This document shows positions 17,525 through 25,341 of a DNA stretch of 64,000 nt, piece after piece. Position numbers and translations under genes: made by a program. This DNA is from Tepidamorphus gemmatus (GTDB lineage: Bacteria > Pseudomonadota > Alphaproteobacteria > Rhizobiales > Tepidamorphaceae). The stretch covers positions 1-64,000 of the forward strand of contig NZ_SMAK01000011.1 in NCBI RefSeq assembly GCF_004346195.1, given 5' to 3'. Under the pieces are notes generated by a model. It saw only the letters and a program-made list of their open reading frames with translations. It had not been told where the DNA came from and did not search any database. How positions within the stretch are numbered: position 1 is the first letter of the stretch; each line of letters starts with the position of its first letter.

Positions 17525-17609
17525 TGGCCCCGGGCGCCGGGGAGCAGCAGGGAGACCCTGGCGGATCCGGCGCCTCGCGGCATGGTCCGATCGAGGAAGG
17601 GTGGATACG

Positions 17610-17641
17610 CGAAGGGCCGGTCCTCGCGGGCCGGCCCTTCG
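17610..17641. terminator. convergent terminator hairpin
   Basis: CGAAGGGCCGG (17610-17620) pairs perfectly with CCGGCCCTTCG (17631-17641), an 11-bp stem with a 10-base loop. It lies between the converging 37-residue gene and the giant coiled-coil gene, and there is no clear T-run on either side. Confidence 0.6.
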
Positions 17642-17668
17642 ACTGTCCGCTCGGGGGATTGTCTCCGG

Positions 17669-20600
17669 TCAGGCTGGCCGGCCAGCTGCGTCCGCCAGGA
17701 TGCTGTAGACCTTGCTCGGCTCGGAGGTCAGGTACATCTGCCGCATGATCCCATCGCGATCGGTGCGCGAGATTTCCTCGATCAGCCGTTCGAAGCCTTC
17801 CAGATAGCGGTCGACCGTCTCGCGCAACTCGGGATCGCGACGATACTTGCGCCGGATCTCGTCGATGACACCGCGGTCGCGCTGGGCGAACAGGCGCCGG
17901 ATGAAGATGTCCCTTTCACCCCGCCGATAGCGGTCATAAAGGTCCATGAAGGCGTTGTCGTCGATCGCCCGCACGATGTCGACGGCGATCGCATTGAGCG
18001 ATTCCATCATGTGGGCGGGCGAGCGGTCGTCGGCCTCGGCGCGGCGCGGGGCTTCCGGCTCCGCCTCCTCGCTCCGGGCGGCGCGCGCCAGCACGTCCGA
18101 GAGCGACCAGCGGTCGGCCGGAGCGGCCGGCTGACGCGGCGGGCGCGGCGTCTCGGGTGCAGCCGGAGGCGAGCTCACCGCGCGGGAAGGGGCAGGCTGC
18201 GGCCGTCGCGGCGTGGGCGTCGGTTCGGGCGGCATCGCCCGGCTGGCCGAGGACGGCGGGGCGGCCGGTGCCGGTGCGGATGCCGGGGCTGGCGCCGCAG
18301 CGGCAAGGCTGCCGCTTGCGGCAACGGGCCGTCTGCGGTCCGGAACCGCCACGTCGAGGGCGTTGCCGTGACGGCTGACGATCTCGGCGAGCTCGTTGAG
18401 CGCCTTGATCTGGTCGGCGACGGCCCGGCGCATCGCGGCGGCATTCTCCTGGGTCTCGCGCGGCAGTTCGAATGCGCCCCGCTTCAGTTCCGCTCGGGTC
18501 ATCTCCAGTTCTTCCGCGATGGCCTTGGCGGCCGCCCGGATGTCCTGGGTTGCGTCGTGGAAGCGGGCAGTCGCGGCCTGCAGCAGATCCGCAATCTCGC
18601 GTGTGACGCCTTCGAAGCCGGATCGTACGGCAAGGGCTGCCCGTTCGCCTTCCTCACCGGCCGACAGGCGCATGTATTCCAGTTGCTCGGCGACCGTGCG
18701 CGAGGAGGTGGTGGCCGCATCGGAGATGAGCAGCCGAATTTCCTCGGCCGACGCCTTGAGCGCTTCGAACTGCTGTGCGACCGAGCGGGCAGACAGCTGG
18801 GCGCGGTCCGCGATGCCGGCGCTGACGCGATCGGCCTGCTTCTGGATGTCCGACAGCTCAGCGATCAGCGCCCGTGCGGACTCCGCGGCCCGGGCGGCGA
18901 TCTCCTCAGAGATCTGACCGGCGCTGTCGCGCAGTCCGCCGATCTCGTCGAGGACCGACCGACTCGCCTGACGCGCCCGCTCGGCGATCGCAGCCGTGAT
19001 CTCGTCGACCGACGATCCGATCCCGGTGATCTCCTGCACCGCGGCACGGCTCGACAGCCGGGCCCGCTCGGCGATCGCAGCGGTAATCTGGTCGACCGCA
19101 GCCTCGATCCCGGAAATTTCCTGCAGCGCTGTCCGGCTGGACTGCACAGCGCGGTCGGCAATGGCGGCTGCCATCTCGTCGGCGGCAGCCCGCATCCGCT
19201 CGGTTTCTGCGATCAGCGCCTGGGCGGCACTGGACGTCCGGTCGGTGATACTGGCGGAGACCTCGTCTGCGGCGCGCCGGATGGCGTCGAGCTGACGGTA
19301 GATTGCCTGGCTCGAGGTTGCCGCCCGCTCTCCGATCGTGCTGGTGAAGGCCTCGACCGAGGCATTCAGGCGTTCGAACTCGCCCAGCAGCTTCTGTGCG
19401 GCGGTGGCCGAGGAGCGGTCGAGCATCTCGCCGAGCTGGGTCGCGCGCTGTTCGGCGGCGGCAAGCGTCGCCTCGATCGAGCCGGTATACCCGCTGATCA
19501 GGCCGTCCAGCTGCTGCGCGCGCACGACGAGATTGGCGGCCAGATCGTCGAGGCGCTTACGCCGTTCCTCCATCGCGCGGTCCATCTCGGCGTTCGTGCG
19601 GTCGAGGTGAATGGCCGTGGCTTCCAGCGCCTGGCCCTGTGCCTCGAAGCGCGTCGCGAGCGCGCCGATGTCGCGCAGCACCCGGGCGGACATGCCTTCC
19701 AGCAGCTTGACCTGCTCGCTCATCCGCTCCGACGTGGCGTTGGTGTCCGCGGAGACCGAGTCCACGGCGTTGCGGAACTCCCGGACCCGCTCGTTCAGCG
19801 TCGCTTCGATCGCGGAGAGATTCTCGCTGGCGCCGGTCAGTACCGACCGAAGCAGCGCGTTCGATTCGCCGAGGCGCTCGAGGATGGCCTCGATATTGGT
19901 CGTCAGCGAGTCGTTGGTCTGGGCAATCTCCTGGGCGATCTGCCTGCCGCGGGTTTCCAGCGCTTCATAGGCATGCTGGCCACTCTCGGAAATCGCCTTG
20001 GTGATCTCGAGACCCTGCTGGGCAATGGCCTTGGTCAGCTCGCCGCCCTTCGTGGTGATGACGCGCGACACGGTCTCGGCGGCGTTGCCGACCACCGTCT
20101 CTATCTCGCCCGACCGCTTGGCAAGCTCGTTGACGAGGCGCCCGCCACGGACCACCAGCGTCTCCTCGATCTCGCTGGCCCGGCCGGAGAGCTGCTCACT
20201 GATCTCGGCAGTGCGGGCGGCGAGCGTCTCGTTGAGCGCTGCGGTGCGGGTCGCAAGGGTCTGCTCGATCTCGTTGGCGCGCGCACCGAGGGTGATGTTG
20301 ATCTCGCTGGCGCGGTCGCCCAGGAGGGTCTCGATGTCGAGTGCCTTGGCGCCCAGCGTCTCGGAAATCTGATCGGCGCGGCTGCCGAGATTGACGAGAA
20401 TCTGGTCAGCGCGGCTGGTGAGCACCGTCTCGATGTCGAGCGCCTTGGCGCCAAGCATGTCGGCGATCCGTTCGCTGCGTCCACTGAGAAGGGCATCGAT
20501 CTCGCCCATCCGTGTCCCCAGCGCCTCGGAGATTTCGAGCGCGCGGCCTGCGAGGCTGCGGTCGAGCTCGGCGGCGCGACGGCCGACAGCGGCCTCCAGA

Positions 20601-23008
20601 TGTTCGGTACGATCGGCTAGCGTCGACTCGATCGCCGCGACCCGATCGGCGAGGAGACGGTCGACCTCGCCGATGGATTGGGCGATGGTCTCCTTCATGC
20701 CGCCCGCACGCTCGGCAAGGAGTGCCTCGAGTCGGTCCCGGCCGTCGTCAATCGATTCCGTAAGCGCCTTGATCCGCTCGCCGAAGGCGGCATCCAACGC
20801 CGCCCCGCGCTCGCCGAGCGTCGTGCCGATTTCGCCGAGCCGCCGCCCCAGCGTCGAATCGATTTCGCCAGCCCGTTCGGCGACGGTCCTGACAAAGGAC
20901 TCGGCGCGGCTCGACAGTGTCGTCTCGATGGCGCCGGCACGCTGCTCCAACGTCTCCTCGACGCGGGCGAGGCGCCCGTCGAGCGCCGTCGTCATCTGTT
21001 CGCCGTGGGTCGCAAGCGTCTCCGCAATCTCGGCCGCCCGATTGGCGAGGATCTCGTTGAGCTCGGCGGAGCGATGGTCGAGCAGCTCGGCGATTTCCGT
21101 CGAGCGGAATGCAAGCTTGTCGACCAGTTCGCCGCCCTTCACCGACAGCGTGTGGTCGACGTCGGCAACCGTGCGCCTCAGGGTTTCCTCGACAGCGTGC
21201 GCCCGCTCGCCGATCGACTCGATCAGACGGTCGGTATTGGAGGCAAGGCTGTCCTGAAGCTGTGCACTGCGCTGGGCGATGGCGCGGGCAATCTCAGCCC
21301 CGGCGGTGCCGAGCTGCTCGGTGTAGGCGGCGGTGCGGCCGACGATCTCGTCGACGAAGCTGGCGCCGGTCGCCGACAGACGTTCGGTGAGCTCCGCCCC
21401 GCGTCCGGTCAGGGTTTCCTCGATCTGGTGTCCGGTCGTCTCGATCTGCGCGGTCAGCTTATTTCCGCTGGATTCGATCGAGGCGGATATCCGGTCGCCG
21501 ACCTCCGACAGGCGGGTGGTTACCTCGGCGCCGCGCCCGACCAGGTTGTCGGTCATCTCGCGTCCGACCGCGGACAGCCGTTCGGTCACCTCGCTGCCGC
21601 GACTGACGAGATTGTCGGTCATCTCGACGCCAATCTGGCTGAGGCGCTCGGTGACCTCGCCGCCACGCGAGACGAGCTCGGAAAGCAGGCGGCCGCCGGT
21701 GTCGCTGAGCGTATGCGTCACCTCGGCGCTGCGGTCGGTCAGAGCCTGGATCAGGCTGTGCCCGGTGGCGGCGAGCGTGTCGTTGATCGCCGAGCCGCGC
21801 TCGGAGAGATCCTGCACGATGATGAAGCCGGTGCGCTCGAAGGCCTCGTTGACCTCCTGGCCGCGCTGGCTGAGGGTGGCGACAACCATGTCGCTCGAGG
21901 CCGCCAGCGTCGCGGCGACCTCCTGGCCGGTATGGGACAGGCGGCGGACGAAATCGTCGCCGTGCGTCGTCAGCGTGGCGATCAGGTTGTCGCCGGAGGC
22001 GGTCAGGGCATCGGCCATCTCGTCGCCGCGCCGGGTCAGGACGGCGGTGACACGGTCGCCGGCCATCGCGACAGCCTCGGTGATGCGCTCGCTGGCCGTG
22101 GCGAGATCCAGTGTCAGATTCTCGTGGGCGCCGGAAATCGAGGCACGCAGGCGATCGGCGGTGTTGACTAGCGCGTCGCGCTCGTTGGCCATATGGTCGA
22201 TCAGCGCGCGGATACGGATCTCGTTCTCGTGATAGGCGCGCTCGAGCGAGGACACCTCGCTGTGGATCAGGGCCTCGAGCTCGCCGGCCCGGGCCAGTGC
22301 GCGCTCGACGCCGTCACCCATCGCGGCGACCTCGCGGCGGATCGCCTGGCCGACCGTCATGACGGCTTCCTTGGCCACGCCCTCGGGTTCTGACAGCCGG
22401 ATCGCGGCCTGCGTCAGCGACTGTCCGGCGAGGCGGAAATCGTTGGCGCGCCAAACCATGGCGGCCATCGTGAAGAACAGCAGCACGGGGATCGTCAGGC
22501 TTGCCCAGGCGCCGAGGATGCCCGGATCGGAACGGACGAGATCCGGATCGGTCAGTGCGAACAGGGAATTGCCGTACATGCCCCAGGCGAGCGATCCGGC
22601 GAGCGCGACCCAGGCGATCGAGACGATGGCTGCGATCAGGTAGGGCGTCCGCGGCGCGCGGCGCTGCATCGCGTAGACGATGTGCCCAACGGAGGGACGA
22701 TCGTCGTTAGCTGGTCGGCGGGCATCGCTTGCGGGGGGCTCCGGCGGCCGCGGCGCAGCGCGGCGGCGCCCCTCGGCCGGGCCATTCGCGCGAGCAGGCT
22801 GCTCGCGTGCGGCCTCCACGACGCGCTCGACGGCCCGGTTGACGCTGTCGGCTGCCTTGTCGGCAGCGTCAACCGGGTCCTTCGAGGCCGGGGATTTAGC
22901 CGGGGGTTCCGCCGCACTGGAAGGCGTCTCGTCCAGGAACAGCGCCTCTTCAACGGCCGAAAGAGCCGCTTCGGCCGCATCGCGGCCCTTCTGGGATTGC
23001 TTCGCCAT
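17669..23008 (-). CDS. giant repeat coiled-coil membrane protein, growth-pole-ring (GPR/RgsE)-like
   Basis: This 1779-residue protein has an acidic, Ala/Pro-rich N-terminus and two transmembrane helices (about 122-147 and 165-188). More than 1000 residues of apolipoprotein-A1/A4/E-like 22- and 11-residue repeats follow: first LVSRG-x-EVTERLS-type 22-mers, then R-x3-I-x2-TL-type 11-mers. Next comes a Pro/Ala-rich linker near 1560-1640, and a conserved globular tail (RRGERDIFIRRLF, DRYLEGFERLIEEI, ending DAAGRPA). This layout matches the Growth Pole Ring protein of Agrobacterium (RgsE in Sinorhizobium), which organises polar growth in Hyphomicrobiales. The match is by architecture, so other giant coiled-coil proteins remain possible. 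The start follows GGCGAGGCAG-type sequence. Confidence 0.8.
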   Translation of the reverse strand: MAKQSQKGRDAAEAALSAVEEALFLDETPSSAAEPPAKSPASKDPVDAADKAADSVNRAVERVVEAAREQPARANGPAEGRRRAAPRPPEPPASDARRPANDDRPSVGHIVYAMQRRAPRTPYLIAAIVSIAWVALAGSLAWGMYGNSLFALTDPDLVRSDPGILGAWASLTIPVLLFFTMAAMVWRANDFRLAGQSLTQAAIRLSEPEGVAKEAVMTVGQAIRREVAAMGDGVERALARAGELEALIHSEVSSLERAYHENEIRIRALIDHMANERDALVNTADRLRASISGAHENLTLDLATASERITEAVAMAGDRVTAVLTRRGDEMADALTASGDNLIATLTTHGDDFVRRLSHTGQEVAATLAASSDMVVATLSQRGQEVNEAFERTGFIIVQDLSERGSAINDTLAATGHSLIQALTDRSAEVTHTLSDTGGRLLSELVSRGGEVTERLSQIGVEMTDNLVSRGSEVTERLSAVGREMTDNLVGRGAEVTTRLSEVGDRISASIESSGNKLTAQIETTGHQIEETLTGRGAELTERLSATGASFVDEIVGRTAAYTEQLGTAGAEIARAIAQRSAQLQDSLASNTDRLIESIGERAHAVEETLRRTVADVDHTLSVKGGELVDKLAFRSTEIAELLDHRSAELNEILANRAAEIAETLATHGEQMTTALDGRLARVEETLEQRAGAIETTLSSRAESFVRTVAERAGEIDSTLGRRLGEIGTTLGERGAALDAAFGERIKALTESIDDGRDRLEALLAERAGGMKETIAQSIGEVDRLLADRVAAIESTLADRTEHLEAAVGRRAAELDRSLAGRALEISEALGTRMGEIDALLSGRSERIADMLGAKALDIETVLTSRADQILVNLGSRADQISETLGAKALDIETLLGDRASEINITLGARANEIEQTLATRTAALNETLAARTAEISEQLSGRASEIEETLVVRGGRLVNELAKRSGEIETVVGNAAETVSRVITTKGGELTKAIAQQGLEITKAISESGQHAYEALETRGRQIAQEIAQTNDSLTTNIEAILERLGESNALLRSVLTGASENLSAIEATLNERVREFRNAVDSVSADTNATSERMSEQVKLLEGMSARVLRDIGALATRFEAQGQALEATAIHLDRTNAEMDRAMEERRKRLDDLAANLVVRAQQLDGLISGYTGSIEATLAAAEQRATQLGEMLDRSSATAAQKLLGEFERLNASVEAFTSTIGERAATSSQAIYRQLDAIRRAADEVSASITDRTSSAAQALIAETERMRAAADEMAAAIADRAVQSSRTALQEISGIEAAVDQITAAIAERARLSSRAAVQEITGIGSSVDEITAAIAERARQASRSVLDEIGGLRDSAGQISEEIAARAAESARALIAELSDIQKQADRVSAGIADRAQLSARSVAQQFEALKASAEEIRLLISDAATTSSRTVAEQLEYMRLSAGEEGERAALAVRSGFEGVTREIADLLQAATARFHDATQDIRAAAKAIAEELEMTRAELKRGAFELPRETQENAAAMRRAVADQIKALNELAEIVSRHGNALDVAVPDRRRPVAASGSLAAAAPAPASAPAPAAPPSSASRAMPPEPTPTPRRPQPAPSRAVSSPPAAPETPRPPRQPAAPADRWSLSDVLARAARSEEAEPEAPRRAEADDRSPAHMMESLNAIAVDIVRAIDDNAFMDLYDRYRRGERDIFIRRLFAQRDRGVIDEIRRKYRRDPELRETVDRYLEGFERLIEEISRTDRDGIMRQMYLTSEPSKVYSILADAAGRPA

Positions 23009-23247
23009 AATCCGTCTGCCTCGCGTCCGTACTCAATACCAACCCGGGCGCCCGCCCGCCGCATTCGAGACAACTCGGGAACAGTCTGCCGAACACAGTT
23101 CCGGAACCACAGACGCTTTCCCCCGCCGGCAGGACGTCTGCAACCCGCACACGGACGTACACACTCCGTGCAGGTGCCGACGACACTTGCCGCGGCCGGT
23201 AGTCTAGTGCCAAATCCGCCCGGGGAAAACACCCGCCCGGCGGAGTG

Positions 23248-23263
23248 TTAGGACATCGTTAAC
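23248..23263 (+). promoter_or_regulatory. near-consensus CtrA box
   Basis: TTAG-GACATCG-TTAAC matches 8 of 9 positions of the TTAA-N7-TTAAC consensus. It ends 13 bases before the GTG at 23276 and lies about 240 bases upstream of the divergent giant gene. Overlap with the start region would suit repression or control of a nearby start site. Confidence 0.5.
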
Positions 23264-23275
23264 GATGGAGCGGCG

Positions 23276-23566
23276 GTGAGCGACGACGCAGTCGGACACG
23301 GGGATTCCGCGCGGCCCACCCGCGCCCAGCTCGACTATCTCGTGCGGGGGCTTGACCAGCCCGGCGGCAAGCTGCCGCTGTTCGACCGCGAGGGCCGGCC
23401 GATCAATCACCAGACGATCCGCGCCTGTATCGCCAACGGCTGGGCGGAGCCCTGGTATGCCAATCCCATCAAGCCGGACTGGCTGGTCTGCCGCCTGACC
23501 GAAGCGGGCCGCCGCCTGGCCGCAAGGAGCGGCGTCAGGCCGGCGGACGGACGGGGGCATGATTAA
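23276..23566 (+). CDS. conserved small hypothetical protein, winged-helix-like
   Basis: This 96-residue cytoplasmic protein shows the pattern TRAQLDYLVRGLDQPGGKLP, RPINHQTIRACIANGWAEPW, then CRLTEAGRRL. The succession of helices with a terminal LTEAGR motif resembles a small winged-helix fold, where LT-x-x-GR is common at the wing. I do not recognise a characterised family. It is divergent from the giant growth-pole-like gene and precedes an Hpt gene, with a near-consensus CtrA box on each side of it. Start is a GTG with GGAG about 10 bases upstream. Confidence 0.75.
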   Translation: MSDDAVGHGDSARPTRAQLDYLVRGLDQPGGKLPLFDREGRPINHQTIRACIANGWAEPWYANPIKPDWLVCRLTEAGRRLAARSGVRPADGRGHD

Positions 23567-23577
23567 CCCCACATTAG
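23563..23577 (+). promoter_or_regulatory. near-consensus CtrA box upstream of the Hpt gene
   Basis: TTAA-CCCCACA-TTAG matches 7 of 8 positions of TTAA-N7-TTAA. It overlaps the stop of the preceding gene and lies 73 bases before the Hpt-domain gene. In this GC-rich DNA such a match is unlikely by chance. Confidence 0.5.
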
Positions 23578-23650
23578 ACACGCCGGAGCCAGCATTCGGT
23601 GGCCTTGCCAAGCGGCGGGTTCCACAGGATCGGTTCCGGGAGGTTTTGGA

Positions 23651-24037
23651 ATGGGACGCACGAGCGACGGGGACGAAACCCGCCCGATGGCGGTGGACTG
23701 GGATGGTCCTCCCGTCGATCTGGCGCATCTGGCGCGCCATACCTTCGGTGACACCGAGCTGGAGCGGGAGGTTCTGCAGCTGTTCGTCGCCCAGTCGCAC
23801 GCCCATCTCAACCGCCTGAAGGAGGCCCGCGATGCCGAGCAGTGGCGGCGCGCCTCGCATACCATAAAGGGATCTGCGCGCGGCATCGGGGCCTGGGCGG
23901 TGGCGGCGCGGGCGGAGGCGGCCGAACGTCTCGGCGGCAACGTGGAGGATGCCCGCTGCCGCGAGGCGATCATCGCGCTGGAGCAGGAGATCGACAGCGC
24001 CAACAGCTTCATCCGCTCTCTGATCGTCGCGCACTGA
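23651..24037 (+). CDS. Hpt-domain phosphotransfer protein
   Basis: This 128-residue protein is a single histidine-phosphotransfer four-helix bundle. The phospho-acceptor motif is SHTIKGSARGIGAW (His near residue 70), preceded by a helix LEREVLQLFVAQSHAHLNRL and followed by a long Glu-rich helix. Such proteins shuttle phosphate between hybrid kinases and response regulators. No kinase or receiver gene is adjacent, so partners are unknown. A CtrA-like box upstream and the nearby polar-growth gene suggest a cell-cycle setting, which is inference. GGGAGG precedes the ATG at 23651. Confidence 0.88.
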   Translation: MGRTSDGDETRPMAVDWDGPPVDLAHLARHTFGDTELEREVLQLFVAQSHAHLNRLKEARDAEQWRRASHTIKGSARGIGAWAVAARAEAAERLGGNVEDARCREAIIALEQEIDSANSFIRSLIVAH

Positions 24038-24169
24038 GGCGCGTGCTGCAGGGGTGCGGCACTGCGGGGCTGGCGTAGCCCCGCGGATTCCCCTATAGCG
24101 AGCCACCGTGCGGTCCGGATGGCCATCCACCCGGTTCCGCATCGCATGCATCCGACCTCCATACCGTAG

Positions 24170-24502
<333 letters not shown>

Positions 24503-24524
24503 GCGCCGCCGGGCAGGCGACCGG

Positions 24525-24540
24525 AGGCGGTAGGCCGCCT
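24525..24540 (+). terminator. weak hairpin after first ferredoxin gene
   Basis: AGGCGG/CCGCCT (24525-24530 with 24535-24540, loop TAGG) is followed by TTCC. The short stem and weak T-tract make it only a possible terminator, but the next gene has its own promoter. Confidence 0.35.
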
Positions 24541-24579
24541 TTCCTGCGCCCGACGCGGCGATCGGCCACGCCACGACTT

Positions 24580-24608
24580 TTGACAAACATCACGGCATCC
24601 TGTAGCAA
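24580..24608 (+). promoter_or_regulatory. sigma-70-type promoter for second ferredoxin gene
   Basis: A consensus TTGACA (24580-24585) is followed by a 17-base spacer and TAGCAA (24603-24608). The start codon is 61 bases further down, so the leader would be about 55 bases. Confidence 0.55.
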
Positions 24609-24669
24609 GACGCGCTTCGTCGTTCCCGACCGGCCCGTGACGACCATCCGACGATTGGGAGACGACATC

Positions 24670-24999
24670 ATGCAAATCATCGTCACCGACCGCGATGGTC
24701 GGGAACATGTCCTCGAGGGACTCGAGGGCTGGCGGGTCATGGAAGTGATCCGCGACTGGGGCCTTCCGATGGAGGCCGAATGCGGCGGTGCGGCGATCTG
24801 CGGCAAGTGTCATGTCCGCGTCGCACGGGAATGGCTCGACCGCCTGCCAGATCCGCAGGACGACGAACTCGACACGCTCGACAAGCTTGACGGCGTCACA
24901 TCATGCTCGCGGCTGAGCTGTCAGATCCTGCTGACCGAGGAACTGGACGGTCTGCGGGTGGAACTGGCGTCGGAGGACGCGGTCGCCGAGGCAGCCTGA
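24670..24999 (+). CDS. second [2Fe-2S] ferredoxin
   Basis: This 109-residue ferredoxin-fold protein has ligands in ECGGAAICGKCHVRV (C-x5-C-x2-C near 38-47) and SRLSCQI near residue 87. The GGAAICGKC sequence differs from its neighbour's GGALACATC, so the two are probably not interchangeable. The region from 50 to 80 is more acidic (PDPQDDELDTLDKLD). It starts at the ATG at 24670 with GGGAGA upstream, although the frame is open from 24298. It has its own promoter at 24580. It probably arose by duplication with the ferredoxin at 24182. The electron acceptor is not known. Confidence 0.9.
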   Translation: MQIIVTDRDGREHVLEGLEGWRVMEVIRDWGLPMEAECGGAAICGKCHVRVAREWLDRLPDPQDDELDTLDKLDGVTSCSRLSCQILLTEELDGLRVELASEDAVAEAA

Positions 25000-25020
25000 C
25001 TCTGACTGTCCGCAGCATCA

Positions 25021-25044
25021 CCCCGCCCTTGCCGACAGGCGGGG
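25021..25044 (+). terminator. hairpin after second ferredoxin gene
   Basis: CCCCGCC (25021-25027) pairs with GGCGGGG (25038-25044) around a 10-base loop, 22 bases after the stop. No T-run follows. Confidence 0.5.
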
Positions 25045-25080
25045 CATGGCATTGCGCGCCGGTCTGTCTGCGCGATGATG

Positions 25081-25103
25081 GAACGGAATTCCGTTCGATC
25101 GAA
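25081..25103. promoter_or_regulatory. nested palindromes upstream of cysG operon
   Basis: GAACGGAATTCCGTTC (25081-25096) is a perfect 16-base palindrome and TTCGATCGAA (25094-25103) is a perfect 10-base one sharing its end. Twofold symmetry of this size suggests a dimeric repressor or activator site. It is about 240 bases before cysG, so it may belong to an unseen promoter. Confidence 0.45.
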
Positions 25104-25341
25104 TGGCCCCTGTGAGGAACGAATTGGCACGGTTGCCGGCGCGGCCCCAACCGTCCCGGCGCAAGTCGCATTGCGCCCTGCAGGATCTGGACGAAATCAG
25201 CTTGCGTTGCTCTGTCGCATCGCAGCATGCTGTTCCAGATTTCTCTAAATAATTGAATTTGCTTGTTTTTCTGAGCATTCCCGATTGTCTCGGGGGGCTC
25301 ATCCGCGCCATATTCGCTACCGGTCAGTCACGAGGTCCGGC

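Larger units (their letters stand above)
25000..25341. other. 342-base intergenic region before the cysG operon
   Basis: No coding frame is convincing here. It holds a terminator hairpin (25021-25044), a 16-base palindrome with an overlapping 10-base palindrome (25081-25103), and an AT-rich stretch (about 25242-25280, CTAAATAATTGAATTTGC then TTGTTTTTC) typical of a regulated promoter. The cysG start is at 25342 with GAGG upstream. No exact -35/-10 pair stands out. Confidence 0.6.

Noticed and set aside
17582-20620. Plus-strand 1012-residue open frame antisense to the giant coiled-coil gene
   Set aside because: It is a frame forced open by the repetitive GC-rich coding of the opposite strand and shows no domain or start signal.
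23009-23275. Open frames spanning the intergenic region upstream of the giant gene (both strands)
   Set aside because: No ribosome binding sites or protein-like composition; they are extensions of the flanking genes or shadows.
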